A DNA stretch of 64,000 nucleotides, taken from the NCBI GenBank assembly GCA_033961575.1, contig CM066740.1:62069213-62133212 (forward strand), given 5' to 3'. The stretch comes from Aselliscus stoliczkanus (taxonomy: Eukaryota; Chordata; Mammalia; Chiroptera; Hipposideridae). The position numbers and the translations under genes are program-made. This document shows, piece by piece, positions 1-14,000 of the stretch; within the stretch, counting starts at the first letter, position 1; each line of letters begins with the position of its first letter. Under the pieces are notes generated by a model. That model was given only the letters and a program-made list of their open reading frames with translations, was not told where the DNA came from and searched no databases.

Positions 1-1893
1 AAGATAGAGATTTCCCAGACGCCCCCTGCCCCACACAGGCATACCCTTCTCGTTATTGTCACTCACCAGAGTGGGACATTTGTTACCAAGGATGAACCTA
101 CACTGATACATCCATCGCCCAAAGCCCATAGTTCACTCAGAAAGAATAGGGAATGCTTCACAGACTAATGTTCCTCGCACAGGAGCCAGGCTGGTCTTTG
201 GAAGGCAGCAGGCTTGTTCTATGGATGGGACACTATTTTAGGTGAAATGGACCTCCCCTCTTCCCACTCCAGCTCTCTGGTAGACATAGTTTGAAAAAGA
301 TGGGTTTTTTACTTATTTCGAAGGGCAAGTTCCAAGCTTGAAGCTCTCCTCTCCATTGTGTTTGAGAATGGGGATGTGGGGTGCTGTGAAGAATAGAAAG
401 GGCAGGAAAGGGTAATGCATTTCATTCACCGAGAACCACTTCAAGTGGGTTAACAGAAGGGGTTCCTGGAGTACTGTGTGTGATGGGAATTAATGCTTTC
501 TGCAGACAGCAGGAGCCTTGGAACTCCAGAACAGAGCCAAATCCTTGGGGCCACTGAGCGGAGTGCTGGCCCTCGATCTTCATTTCTTCTTCCAAGCCCT
601 TAAAGGGACGTCAATAAACAGACCTTGAAAGACAATGCCAGGCTCCCTACTAGTATTTTTTCAATATAATTTTATTAGTAGAAAAAAAATATTCAACCAC
701 CATTGTAATTCATAATCTCATTCTTGCTGGAAAAATAATCAGAGAAAATAAGAGAAATATGATTGCTCTTCTTTTTAAGAGAAGGAAAATAGGATAACAG
801 ATCCCTAAGCCCTGTGTAACTCTGATGTTTTAACATAGCTGCTAGTGTCACTGAGCCACTCTTTGATTTTTACTTGACTAAATATAATATCCCTTTTTGT
901 AGGACATATAGACATTCATAGATTGTCCCCACTTTAATATCATAATTACTTGGTAAAGCAAAGATTGATGTGACTCTCTTTTATAAATGCAGAGTTAATT
1001 GCTATATCTGACATCTAAATAGTATAGGGGTATTTCCTCTCATAGTAAATAAATCTTTGTCTTTTCTGAACCCTCTGTAGTACCAAAAAAGGACTTCATT
1101 TTATAAAATATAATTCTAAAAAGAATTTCTCTCAGCCTTTTGAGCTCCTTTTGCTTGGCCTGCTCCAAACTCTTTGGAGTGTACTTTCTCTTCTAATAAT
1201 GGCCCTTGAGCCATTCTCTACTGCTAGAGCCCTCTTCTGCTTCTTTGAAATGTATTTTTTTCTTCTAATAAACTCTTTTTCTGCAACATTAAAAAAAATG
1301 AATTTCTCTCATCAAACCATATGTGTTACATAGTATTTAAGATTTACACATTTTAAAATTCAAAACCAAATTTCTTTATGCCAGTGGAACTCTGCACATT
1401 TTGATGATGGCATTTTAGCTGAAACCTTCCTTCTAGGAAAATTAAAATTAATACAAGGTGAACATGCCACCATGTGCCATCTTATCACCTCAAATATTCA
1501 AATATTTAATGTCATTTTTTTATTTCATTCAAAATCCGTTTATGAACACCTACTATTTGCAAGGCCCTGTGAGGTCCTCTGTATTCATATGAATAATGAT
1601 TTCTTCCAGAACTGATGTTTAAGAATCCATCTAAGCTTTCTCCTTAGTCTACTTAGTGCTTTGTCGTGTCTGAACTCTTTCTTTTTCATGTAACGAGCTG
1701 CAGACACACATGATTGTGTGTGTTATGGCTATCCCTCCTTCAGCCACCCCAAGTGAAGATAAAATCAGATTCTGCTACCTTTTGTTTTATAGTTTTAAAT
1801 GTTTATATGTTTAATTTTGGGCTGTTAAAAACAAAAAGGGGAAAAGCACTGTTCTAAGTTAAGCCCCCTTGCTCCGCTTCCCTGTCTCTCTAG
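1..1893. other. CTTNBP2 intron, no further exon seen
   Basis: AT-rich DNA with one short L2 piece near 1535-1600. A stretch at 1130-1290 with TCTAATAAACTC faintly resembles an LTR end. No splice-bounded reading frame was recognised. Confidence 0.6.
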
Positions 1894-2072
1894 TTCAGAG
1901 GTCAGGCACCCTCTCCCTGTGATCCCGTGTGCAAGACAGTCGACTGGGCTGTGGCCGTCTGGCGCCAGCTCAACTCCTGCCTGACCCGTCTGGGCACTCC
2001 GGAAGCACTGCTGGGGCCAAAGTACTTCCTGTCGTGTCCGGTAGTCCCAGGGCATGCTCAAGCGATGGTGAA
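1894..2072 (+). CDS. CTTNBP2: CTTNBP2 coding exon (seventh from the end)
   Basis: The acceptor is a pyrimidine tract ending ctctctag and the donor is gtaagtgt. It begins in phase 0 with FRGQ and leaves two bases (AA) of a Lys codon finished by the next exon. It encodes about 59 residues including [18 protein letters not shown] and [14 protein letters not shown]. In human numbering (23 exons) this would be exon 17. Confidence 0.93.
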
Positions 2073-5000
2073 GTAAGTGTCCTTTCTTCTTATTTGCCTC
2101 GGCTGGTTTGGGGGATGTGACAGTGAGGATGCTGAAGGGGCCACCTCATGCCGTCTCCTGCCGTCAACGTGGAATGTCAGACATCTGTGTTCCTCTGTCA
2201 GAGGACGACCGTGACCTGTCTGTTGGGTAGCTCCTAAGGAAGCTGTTTTTACTAAGAACTAGATAGCAGTTTCCCTCTGCTACAAAAGCCTCATCAGAGT
2301 CACATGCTACATGCTGCGCAGTGTCTCCTGGTGAAGGCCCACATGAGACATTCGGTCAAATGACCTGTAACCAAACAAAACCAAAACCTTACATTCCACC
2401 GATGAATTAAAAAGGTTCCTCCTTTATTAGCAAGATTTATGTACTTCCTTTTGTAGCAGCTTATGAGAACAGACATGTAAACAATAAGGTTAATGAAATA
2501 GAAAATCAGGATGAAATGGAAAGGAGGAAAACAATTTGTCGCAATCCAGCTTAGTAAGCGTTCTGTGATTAGCTGTTAGCTTCAATTCTGCACTTTCTGG
2601 CATCCTGGGCCGGAATCCATTTTGGTAAGCAGGGGATGCAAATATAATATATCTTCTTTTCTATTTTAAGACAAACTGTGAATTTAATAACAGCTGATTG
2701 AGCAGAAGGAAGAATTACTATGTTAAAATATACACAGCATTTCCTTGCTATAGAGCAGAAATACATTTATTCATATAATTATCCCCTTTTTTCATCAGTA
2801 TTACAATTAAATTTAAGCCTTTTCACATCCAGAGTCTCAGGATTCTTTGGAGCCAATTTTGGCCTTTCCTTATTTGAAGCAGAGTCGTTGTCAAGAACTT
2901 AGAGGCTCTAAGATTTTTACCCTCCTTGCAAGCTGACAAGTTAGCCTGTCACAGATTCAGGTACTGGGCCTATGGCCGAGGACTGAATCTCACTGCATAG
3001 TTGCAGCCCATGCTTCACATTTGCATTGGTTTCCTTAGCTCCCCGGGTCACCTGGTGGATGCCCAGTTGCCCAGGGGGATCAGGCTTTGATTACAGCTGT
3101 GGAACTCTGAGCTTGGGAACCCTCAGGCATCTAAAGAGGGTGGTGTTGGATCTGCCCCCACTTTGCCATGGAAGAGACATGACTTTTCACCCTCCTGCTC
3201 AGGAAACACACCTGCACTCTGCACCAGAAGGAGCCACTGTCTGTCTGCCAGACCACTTGCTCTACTAATATCCTTGGAAAGATGGTCCAGAACAAAAACT
3301 GACATACAATGTGCAGAAACATCATGGAAAATGGCCTCCCAACAGCCATATTAAGGAACTGCTATTTTTAAAAAAGCTCATGACCTTTACCCCTTTTGCA
3401 CTTTTAGAAGTAACTATGAGGGGCCGGCCGAGTGGTGCGGTGGTTAAGCTCTGGCTTGGGAAGCCAGCGGCCCCGGTTCGGGTCCCACATATGAGGGTCA
3501 GTGACACTGCCCTCAAAAAATAAAAATAAAAAAACATGTTTTGGGCCGGCCTAGTGGCGTGGTGGTTAAGCACCAGCTTGGGAAGCCAGCGGCCCCGGTG
3601 CGGTCCCACATATAAGGGCCAATGACACTGCCCTCAAAAAAAAAAAAAAAAAAGAAGTAACTATGCAAGCCAACTCCTGTGCAGAATGCCAGATTTTTTT
3701 CTATATTTTCTGTTGTAGTTCTTTTTTTTTTTTTTCTTGAATTACGTATCACTAGACAGAAACAGAGAAGCTTACAATAGGTAGATGCTTGACACCTGAG
3801 TAAAAGTTTTAACATTCTTGAAAGGCTTATGCCACTGATAGCTCTGAAAACTTTCCCATTCTGGGAGATGTGGTCTTGTCTCTACAGCCTTTAATATCAT
3901 TAACTGTTTTTTAATGCTACAACAAAATATAATCTTTTTTGAAGGAATTTTGATTGGTATTGCATACTCCAAACTTGAGTGGAAGGCCCACTACTACAGC
4001 TATTAATGAAAGTTCCAGCTGAGGTGACAGCTGGCTGACCCGTCCATCTCTGCCAGCCTGAGCCTCCGCGTGTGGACACTGAGCCCTGCCTTGGGGGGCA
4101 GGCAGTAAATTTGCCAGTGATTATTGGATGTATCCCAGTTCCAGAAATATTAAAATATGTGTGTGTGTGTTATGAAGGAAATGTGGTAAATAAGTTCAGG
4201 CTATTTAGACACAGACTTTCAGAAAAATCTATATTCCAGACTTCTGTCTGGAAATTTACTTCTGTCTGGAAATTTACCTCCTTTGCATGTATTTCATTCA
4301 TGCACTCATCCAACAACACACTCAAGCATTGATTCCTGCTCTCAAGATTTTTTTTTTTTTTTGTAAAGATTTTTATTGGGGAACTGGGGAGGGGAACAGT
4401 GTTGGGGAATTGGGAAAGGGGAACATTGTGTTTTTCCAGGACCCATCAGCTCCAAGTCAAGTTGTTGTCCTTCAATCTTAGTATTGGAGGGTGCAACTCA
4501 GCTCTAAGTCCAGTTGCCGCTTTTTTAATCTATTAATAGTTGCGGGGGTACATAGTGTGCCCACCATCCCATGTGAGAATCGAACTGTCAACCTTGCTGT
4601 GAAGAGCACCGCTCTCACGAGCTCAGCAGCAGTTCAGCTCACTGGCCCATGTGGGAATCCAACCGGCGACCTTGTTGCTCAGAGCTTGCACTCTTAACCA
4701 ACTGAGCCACTTGGCCGGCCCCTCTCAAGGATCTTATAAAGTAAAAAAGAGGGACATGTAAGCAGTCATCTTCATTTGAAATACATTGTATTTTTGAGGC
4801 AAAGTCAAATGACTTTGGGGTTGGATAATGTCACTTGTTCCAAAACTCCCCGAGAAAGGTAGTGTATCTACAGAAACACCTACGTTTTTCCCACAGCCTT
4901 CAAACTATCCTTTGTAGAGTGGTGTGTAATTCCTGAGAGGCCTGGCCCTAACCGAGCAACCGCCCCTCTCTTACAAGGTGGATGTGTAAGCTGTGGAATG

Positions 5001-8000
5001 CTGTCATTGCACCCAGAGTTCAAGAAGCAATTTTGTTGAGAGCCTCTGTGAAAAGACAAGCTGGCCTTGCACAGACAACCGCGAAGAAAGCCCCTAGCCA
5101 GGGACAGCAGGCTGTGGTAAAAGCTGCTCTCAGCATCTTGCTGAATAAAGCTGTGCTGCACAGTTGCCCCCTCCCGAGAGCAGGTATGTGGGTTCGCGCT
5201 GGGTGGAGAGGAAAGCCACACTCACACAACATCTGCATGGGTTGTTAGTAGGGAACTCTCTCTTCTCTCTCTGTAACTAGAGAAATTGACATCAGTGGAC
5301 ACTGCACACCATTGCTCCAGAATTGTCTCTGTCTTTTAATTATTAGCTCATGTTTAAAATTTAGACCTTCAAGGAAAGTTTACTGGTTCACAGATCTCTT
5401 GCATGGGTGTGAAGCATGCCTGTGATTTTGAAGAATATTTCTTTGAAAATTGGAAATGTATTTTGCCTGATTCTATGAACTGTATTGTCACTGTCTTTTT
5501 TTTTTTTTTTTTGACAACATATGGTATGTGTTGTTTCAGAGCTAGACCAGCATACAGCTGATTTCAAGGGAGGAAGTTTCCCTTTATCCATAGTTTCAAG
5601 TTACAACCGTTGTAGCAAGAAGAAAGGAGAGAGTGGTGCCTGGAGAAAGGTGAGCACTAGTCCTCGCAAAAAGCCTGGCCGTTTCTCTTCACCCGCCTGG
5701 ACTAAGCCGGACCTGAGTGAAGCAGGTAAGGGGGCGGGCACTCAGGAGCTGGTTTCTGAACGCAGATGTGCTTTTATCACTATGCATTCAACAAAATTCT
5801 TAGTATTTCAAAGCATATTTTCATGGAATAAAATATATGTAGTAGGCACATTTCCAAAAATATTTGGGAGCCCACTACCTGAAAAATAATCTTTCATACT
5901 AGAATTCTGAGATTAAATATATCTTTACCGTGTCAAATGATCATTTTTATTAAATTTTTGTGGTGTCCACAATTAAATTTACATAGCACAATAGTTGGCT
6001 TTTGATATATCTCTCCCATTTAACGTGTCATTCCTAAACCAACCTTGAATTTTTAAAAGTATGCGTACAGACGGATTTGATACCAATTAAGGCCTGTAAG
6101 AGTGAGTCAGTTTTACATAGTTCTTCTTCATATACAGTGTATACTGTGTGCCAGGTTCTATTCTGGGCAATGGAATTAGAACAGGGAAAACAGTAAAACC
6201 CCTGCCCTCAGAGAGTTTCCATTCTAATAAAGCATCCAATGGATTCTGTATAACAGGACATCATTTATAAAAAAGAAATGTGTTAAGTTTTCTTTCTAAC
6301 GAAGAAGACACACCTGTCTGTGGTTTTAGACCTATTTCTTTTCATTTTTATAACAGACAATCAACAATTATACAAATTATAAAATATCCATTTTTGAGTA
6401 AGAATGAAGATATTCCCACCTCATATGCATTTGGAATTTCTGATCCATGTAATTAATTTTATGTCTTAAGGAGCCACCTCCAGCTATTGTGTTTTGTGTA
6501 ACTTTATGCCAGCTTCACAGCAGTGGGGTTGTTATGTAAGAGAATATAATGCCTAAAATCTTAAAACTTAAAACCATGCTATTGTTTATAAATATATTTT
6601 CATACTTTAGCTTGTATTTTGTCAACTAATAAAAACTTAATATGGTTTTTAACCATATTAATTCATGCTAGAGTTTTGTAATTACCCCAAGAGTGTGTTA
6701 GTCAATTGTGACCACTTTTTAAATGACTGAATGGAGAGTCAATGAATGAAATGAGTGTTTTACTTATACTTTTTAAAGATAAGTGTTATGTATTTATGGT
6801 AGGATATATTCTGATCCCACAGTCTCCCAAAGTTAGAGTGTTTGATTCAGAGAATAAAGGCATTACATTTCAGCTCCCCAAGATAGCATAGAGGCTCCCC
6901 AGATAACTTTCTGTAACAAGAATTATACCTCCCATTTGTTTATCCCATTATAGTAGCAAAAGAGGCCTCACGTGAGGCCTGTTCCCTTCACTGACAGACA
7001 ACAAAACGAAGGCACAGAAACCCTTGGCTGCCTGTCCCAAATCCCCTCTCCTGGAAACCGGGGGTTCTGCCATCCATGGTTTTGTTTCTTGCGATTCCAA
7101 TGCTGTTTTCTTCAGTCCATGTCACTCTAATCCTGTGACACATGTAATAATCCATAAACACTCAGATGAGTGGATACCGATCCAGGCTCTTCACTATCAT
7201 TTCCAAGTTTATCACAATTTCCATAGGGTTTCTTTCTTGAGCTAAATAATTACCTAAACAATAATCATTATCAGTATATACAGAGGATGCCAAAAAAATG
7301 AATACACATTTTAAGAGAGGAAAAAACTGTATTAAAATTGTAATATTCAATATATACCAATAACAAAAGGTAAATTCAAGTTACATGTATACATTTTTGG
7401 CATCCCCGGTATATTTCAGAGTTAACAAACAAAATCAATAAAATGAATATAAATTTAAAGCAGTATTATAGAAATTTTTTTAAATGTGAATAACTCAGAA
7501 AACTGAATTATAAATGATTTTAAATTTATATTTTCAATAATTTCATAGTTTTAATCTATTTGATATAATATTAATATTGTGATATTCTTTGAAACATGAA
7601 ACCTTATTTGAAGATTAATAAAATTGTGTGCATCCATAGTTCACAAAGACTTTAACATAAAGATTTATAAAATCTAAAACCTAATGTTACAAAGTAAAAT
7701 TCATGGGCCATGAATTTTAACCACACTTCATGGTTAGGTGCATGAATCATTGATTGATTAAGAACCAAAGATTGACATACCTCTCTAGTTATTACGTTTT
7801 TTTATAACAGTAAATTATTTCCCCAATAATTGTGTTTGATATAGGATTATGAAACCGCTTGGGTTGATTTGGGGTTTTTTGATAGCACTGTTACAAATAT
7901 ATATCAAAATAGGAGCCCCTTTGCAGATCACTGTGGAAGGTCATAAAATTTGGTAAAGACACGGCCACTTCCTTTGCTGACCTCACACAGAAGAGCATGA

Positions 8001-11000
8001 CGTCATGCCACAGACTCCTGGGTCACAGAGCCTAAGCCCAGGAACCTTTGGTAATTAGGGGAAGCCGCTTGTCAATGCTTCCTGACAGTAATGACATAGG
8101 AAGGTAGAGAAACTGGTACAGAGATTGTCTCTGTGATTGGCCTTCTATGAGGCTATATTAATTTCACTTTACTTTTCAAAATCATTCTTTAGAGAGAATT
8201 TGCGCTAACAATATTCATACAATTTTAAAATTCACTCAGAAGCAAATAAATGTTTTAATGAGCTTATAAAAATTAGTATGTATTATAAAACAGACATGTT
8301 TTTTGAGTCTGAATGTTTATTATAACAGTGTTTTCTCAAATGTTTTTGACCATATCCACAGTGAGAAATATATTTGACATCATGACCAATACATACAAAC
8401 CTATGCATTTGTGTGTATATATATGGGATACAAATCAATATATTTCCTGCAAGCAAACAATCTGATATTTTATACTCTGTATCTTTTTGGATACTCTTCA
8501 TGTTTTCCAGTCTGTATAATGCAAAGCAACTAAAAGATAAATTTCTATAAGACTACCGATAGTACCCACGCTGATACAGTATGGAGCCATCACACACTGA
8601 TAACATAAGGGGGCTCACACTCACTGATACAGTATGGGGCCATACACACTGAAACATAAGGGGGGGCCACACACACTGATACAGTATGGGGGCCCACACA
8701 TGGATACAGTATGGAGCCATCACACACTGATACATAAGGGGGCCCACACACTTTTACAGTATGGGACCTACACACACTGATACAGTATGGGGGCCACACA
8801 CATGGATACAGTATGAGGGCCACACACACTGATACAGTATGGGGGCCACACACACTGATACAGTATGAGGGCCACACACACTGATACAGTATGGGGGCCA
8901 CACACACTGATACAGTATGAGGGCCACACACACTGATACAGTATGGGGGCCACACACACTGATACAGTATGAGGGCCACACACACTGATACAGTATGGGG
9001 GCCACACACACTGATACAGTAGGGGCCACACACACTGATACAGTATGGGGGCCACACACACACTGATACAGTAGGGGCCACACACACTGATACAGTATGG
9101 GGGCCACACACACTGATACAGTATGGGGACCACACACACGGATACAATATGGGGCTGGCCCCCACATCAAACACTGCATTTGATCCACATGGTCAGTGCT
9201 GGAAAGCAAAGATGGAGGAAGGCAGTTGGTAACTTCCTTTAAGGCTAGTTGAGAACACAAGCTGGGAATATAGGGATTTGAGAAGAGGGGCCATTTATAG
9301 AAGAATTCAGGATCCTGAAGTGAGCCTCAAGTGATGCTAATTTTACTGACTTTTGTCATAAATATACATAAGGAACCCACACACACACAGTGGCTGTGCA
9401 GGAAGCTACAGCCAGAGCCACTGCCCCGAGGAAGAACCCCTCAAGAGATGGATTCAGTCCAAAAACTATATGAAAGGGCAGCAGAGCCCTTAGTCTGTTT
9501 CTTTACATACAGAGTTCAAGATGCTCAGGACAAAGATTTATTCTATTGAAATGGTTACATTTTTCCTTAAACAGGTATCAGAAATATGACTACAGCACAG
9601 CTGAATTGTAACAGGAATGCTTCTCTGTCAAAACAAAAGTAAGTTCCCCTTTCAGATTAACTGGGAGCAAACAATACATCTTCTCATTATTATTTATGCA
9701 ACGATTATACTGTTAATTAATTTTTTAAAAAGCCATTGAAGTCATTCCAATGCTAGTGTTGAACTAAAATCTAATAAATGAAAGAAATCTTTTTAAAAAA
9801 GCTCCTTGGGACCAGCCGAGTGACACATTGGTTAAGTGTTGGCTTGGCCAGCTCTGAGCAGCAGGGCCCTGGTTCAGATCCCACATGAGGGCCAGAGACA
9901 CTGCCCTCTACAGCTAAGACGGTGAACAACAGCTCAACCTGGGTTGGAGATGGGTTGCTGTGAGTCGCCGGTGACAATGTAGGCTGCAGCCCCTGCTGCA
10001 GTGGGCTGCCATGAGCTGCCATGAGCAGCTGTCCAATGGCTGGTGAGCAACTGCCTCACCAGAGAAGAGTGCAATGATGATACCAACATGGGCCAGTGAA
10101 GCAACGTCCTCCACAACTAGACTGAAGAACAAAAGGACAGCAACTTGTCTGTTCCCCTCCCCCAATTCCCCAATAAAATCTTAAAAAAAAAAAAAATCCT
10201 TAAGCTTAACATAAAGCCTATTTTGCTTTTATTTTAGTTTGTTGAAAAGGTTAGAAATATTGGCTTCATTTTTTTATCAAACTTGATTATCATTACTACA
10301 TTTGACATAAAGGTATGTTAAAACCCTGCATTTGTGCATTTTAAACAAGCTTTAGATGACTGGGTTTTTTTTTTGTGGGTTTTTTTTTATGCTAGATTTA
10401 CAGAAACACAATGACATTGGCTTTTAGATGCTAAATGTTTAAAGTGATAAGTTTATTTTCTTATGTTGCTCTTAGGAAATTTTTCTTTTTTACTTCAAAA
10501 AGATCTAAATGACTTTATTATATTTTGAATCCTGAAACACAGGTGAAAATTTGAAGTCCCCCCACATCTTTTTTTAATTTTATTTATTTATTTATTTATT
10601 TTTAAATTAGCTTCAGGTGTATAACACAGTGCAATAGTTATACTTTTTACTCCTCAAAGTGACAACCCCCTCCCCCAATTCTCCACCCCACTTCTCCCCC
10701 CCATATCATACATATCTATTATAATTCCTTTGACCCTTTCACCGTATAATCCACATCCTGTGACTATCTATATATTTAATTAGTTGGCATACAATATTAT
10801 ACAACATCAGTTTCAGGTGTACAGTGCAGTGATCAAGCCTCTACTCCATCCATAAAGTGGTCTCCCTAACGACATGTGACCATCTGACACCCCACAAAAT
10901 AATTACAACATTATTATATTTCTTAGGGAATTGTTGATTATTTCAGCTTATCAATTTTGAGGTATAAAGAATGATTTGGCAGGCCGGCTGAGTGGCGCGG

Positions 11001-14000
11001 TGGTTAAGAGCTGGCTTCGGACGCCAGCAGCCCCGGTTCAGATCCCACATATGAGGGCCAGTGACACTGCCCTCTTAAAAAAAAAAAAAAAAAAAAAAAA
11101 AGAATGATTTGGTTAATCATAGACTAGAAATGTTTGAGCAGTTTGCCAGTAGCTCCCCATTGTAGCCCAATAAATTGTGTGCCCTGTCACTTGGCAGGTG
11201 ACATTTAGGACCCTGTCCTCTGGTTCGCAGAATTTCAGAAGCAGAGAGGGGAGAGAGAGACGGGAGATAAAGTAGACTGCATCACATGCCCCTCTGCCAG
11301 AGCCCCTACTAGATCCATTATGTAGAACAGCCTATGTAAGTTTCCCAGTAACTATAATGCAGATGTAAGGATTCCAGCCCAGAAGCTGAGGTGTTAAGGA
11401 GGAAAAAAAAAAACAAAAGGAACTTGACTCACGTCCATATTGCTAGTAAGTGTTAGAGCCCAGTCTGAAATTCATATTTGTTCCATTATATCATACTGCC
11501 CGCCCCCACACACACACTCAGTGTTTAGTGCCTTGGCTTTATCTAGCTTTGAAGACAGAGAAGAGAAGGGAAGAGTAAGGAGACTGAAATGTTATAAGTG
11601 AAAGTGGATTTATTTGTGAATAAAATTGTATCCTATTGAGAATTTTGAGTAGGAGTTATCAAAATCCTGTAAGAGTGGGTAGTTGCATTAAATGACATTG
11701 TGAACTTATTTAAAGGGTTGTAAAAACAATTTTCCTATCCCACATCAAATCGCAAAACAAGGTAAAATCATTTCCGTATTGGAAATTGGACTGTGGCTCT
11801 CGCTTTGAAAAACTCTTTTCTGAACTTTGTGTTAGGTCTTTAGAGAATGGTCTGTCATCGACATTGAACTTGGATCAAAGACTCTATCTGGGTTCTGATG
11901 ATGAAGCTGACCTTGTCAAGGAACTTCAGAGCATGTGCTCCAGCAAATCCGAATCTGATATAAGCAAGGTAAGCAGTGCAAATGGGGAGGGCGTCGAATG
12001 GCTCTACCCTGGAGTGGAGACACTTCTTGGACCCCTTGGTCACACTTGTTCCCTGAAAGAAGTTGCTGTGGAATCATATGGTTAACACTCCAGACCAGAA
12101 CAGCCCTTACCTTGCTTAGAAAAGCCCTTTCTTCCAAAATATTATATATACAATAAGGGAGTTCTATTTAAGCACAGCTTGCTTTTCCAAACTCATCTGG
12201 AAAAGCTGACGTTAAAATTGCGTATGTTAGTTGTATTAGCACAAATCACACCAACATATTCAAGCAGTATTTGTATAAGCCTCAATTTAAGTTTCCTTGT
12301 TTGTTTGTTTTTCGTATTCCTAACATCAGAACATAAATCATCAATCAGTGAGAGCATCGCAGCAGACTCATGATACATACAGAGCAACGGCAACAACTTG
12401 CCTTACAGATAAGCAAAGCAATTGGCCTGTATAAAGCATATATGGTCACAGTCTTTACGCTGTGAAAATTAAGATCCAAATATGGAAATCAAGGACCCCA
12501 AATCTCAAAGGTAGCATTAACAAAATCAAGTGTAGCCTCTTTTGGTACTGTGATAGCTGCAGCAAATTGGACCAGATGTTCTTGATAGATAAATGCGTTT
12601 TACTTGAAAGGGAGCCTAAGAAAGTTCAGGTTCCACTGAAAGACTTAACTGTTATTTACATTTGATGGGTCGTAATCTCTAGGACAAAGCAGAATTGACT
12701 GTCTTATTTAACCATGCTGGACATGAACTGAAATAGTTATTATCCACTGGAAAAATTAGCTAATGATTCAAAGTTTGCAATTTTTATATCCTTTTCTTGC
12801 CAAGTGATTTTTTTTTCTATAGGGCTCATCTTCTTTTGACCCTTTGAAAATAGCCTCTCTTCCCCAAGAGACTTTCTTATGCATTTGCTTTTAGTTCACA
12901 TGAAGCCCTCATGTCTGACCTGTAAACGGTACAGCATGAAGGATGCATTCTGTGTTATGTGGAACCCCTGCACATCGGGGAAGAAAAGAAAGAACACTTC
13001 TGTGAGGGTTTTCCATGGTGCCCTGAAGTTCTGCCTGTGTGGGTCACAGCAAAACTGTGAAAACATGACTTGACAAATTGTATATTTTCCAGATTGCCGA
13101 TTCCAGGGATGATTTAAGGATGTTTGATAGTTCAAGCAACAACCCTACATTTTCAGCAACTATTAATAATCTAAAAATGCCAGTGTCACAGAAGGTAAGT
13201 GCCCATTTTTCCCTGAAATGGGACAAAAAAGGCTTGCTTTGGAATTGACTTCTCACATCTTCTTTCATTGTGAATCACAAAGTTATTTTTAAACCACAGC
13301 TGTGAAGTGAGAAATGGGATAAAATTTGTAAATGTGTTCATTAGTTAATCAAAGTTAGAGAGATTACTGTTTGGATAATAGCTTGAAAGAATGACACAGA
13401 GAAGCATTACTTTTTTTCCTTGTGTTTGATACCTAAAATTTTGTACCAAAATTTTGGGTGTCTTTTGAAGAGGTCTTCATTTGTTTTCATTCGTGTATTC
13501 CAAGACTGGAAATAATGTAACGTCTGTCTTCTTGGTTATTCCACTTTAAAATGTATTTTTTTTCATTTGATATTTCCTGCATCTTGGACTTAATTACAGC
13601 AAAGAGCTGAGTGATAACATAAAGATCTTTTATATGTTAAAAAAAAATTCATTTTTAGATTAGTTTCTTAACTTGCCTAAACATGCAGTATGTTTCAGCA
13701 AGAGATTTATTTTCCTTTAAGGTCAAGTCAGAATGTCAAATAGAAGAGCCAAAGTTCTAAAAGACTTCATCGTTAACCTCTCAAAATATCCTCCTAGACT
13801 GGTTAATAAGTGCCAAGAGATGGCCCAGCATGGGACTCCTCCATGAACAGAAACAATGAAACTACTTCTTACCCAGTAGTTATTCTGTGAGGATGCAGAT
13901 TTCATCGAGGCATTTAGAAATGTATGCTTTGTTCACCAAGCCATGTCAGCTGCTGGTCACAACCTGTTCTCATCCACTCCCGTAGGGGCTTACAAAGTCA

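Larger units (their letters stand above)
2073..4977. other. CTTNBP2 intron
   Basis: Apart from three SINEs (3422-3655 and 4351-4721) it shows a 19-bp tandem duplication at about 4240-4277 (ttctgtctggaaatttac twice) and otherwise unique sequence. Confidence 0.6.
5726..9574. other. CTTNBP2 intron
   Basis: AT-rich. Holds an L2 end (6115-6235), a TA-flanked MITE (7281-7409) and the minisatellite. 7420-8560 is simple AT-rich DNA with no feature seen. Confidence 0.6.

Noticed and set aside
1130..1340. Possible exon or LTR end near TCTAATAAACTC
   Set aside because: No acceptor/donor pair with a CTTNBP2-like frame, and no LTR borders.
8568..9166. CRISPR-like array
   Set aside because: Units are contiguous with no spacers, and the host is a mammal.
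8553..9260. Long Cys/Val/Pro-rich open frames on the minus strand
   Set aside because: They are translations of the 26-bp minisatellite, open in all three frames because of unit composition. No start context, splice sites or family.
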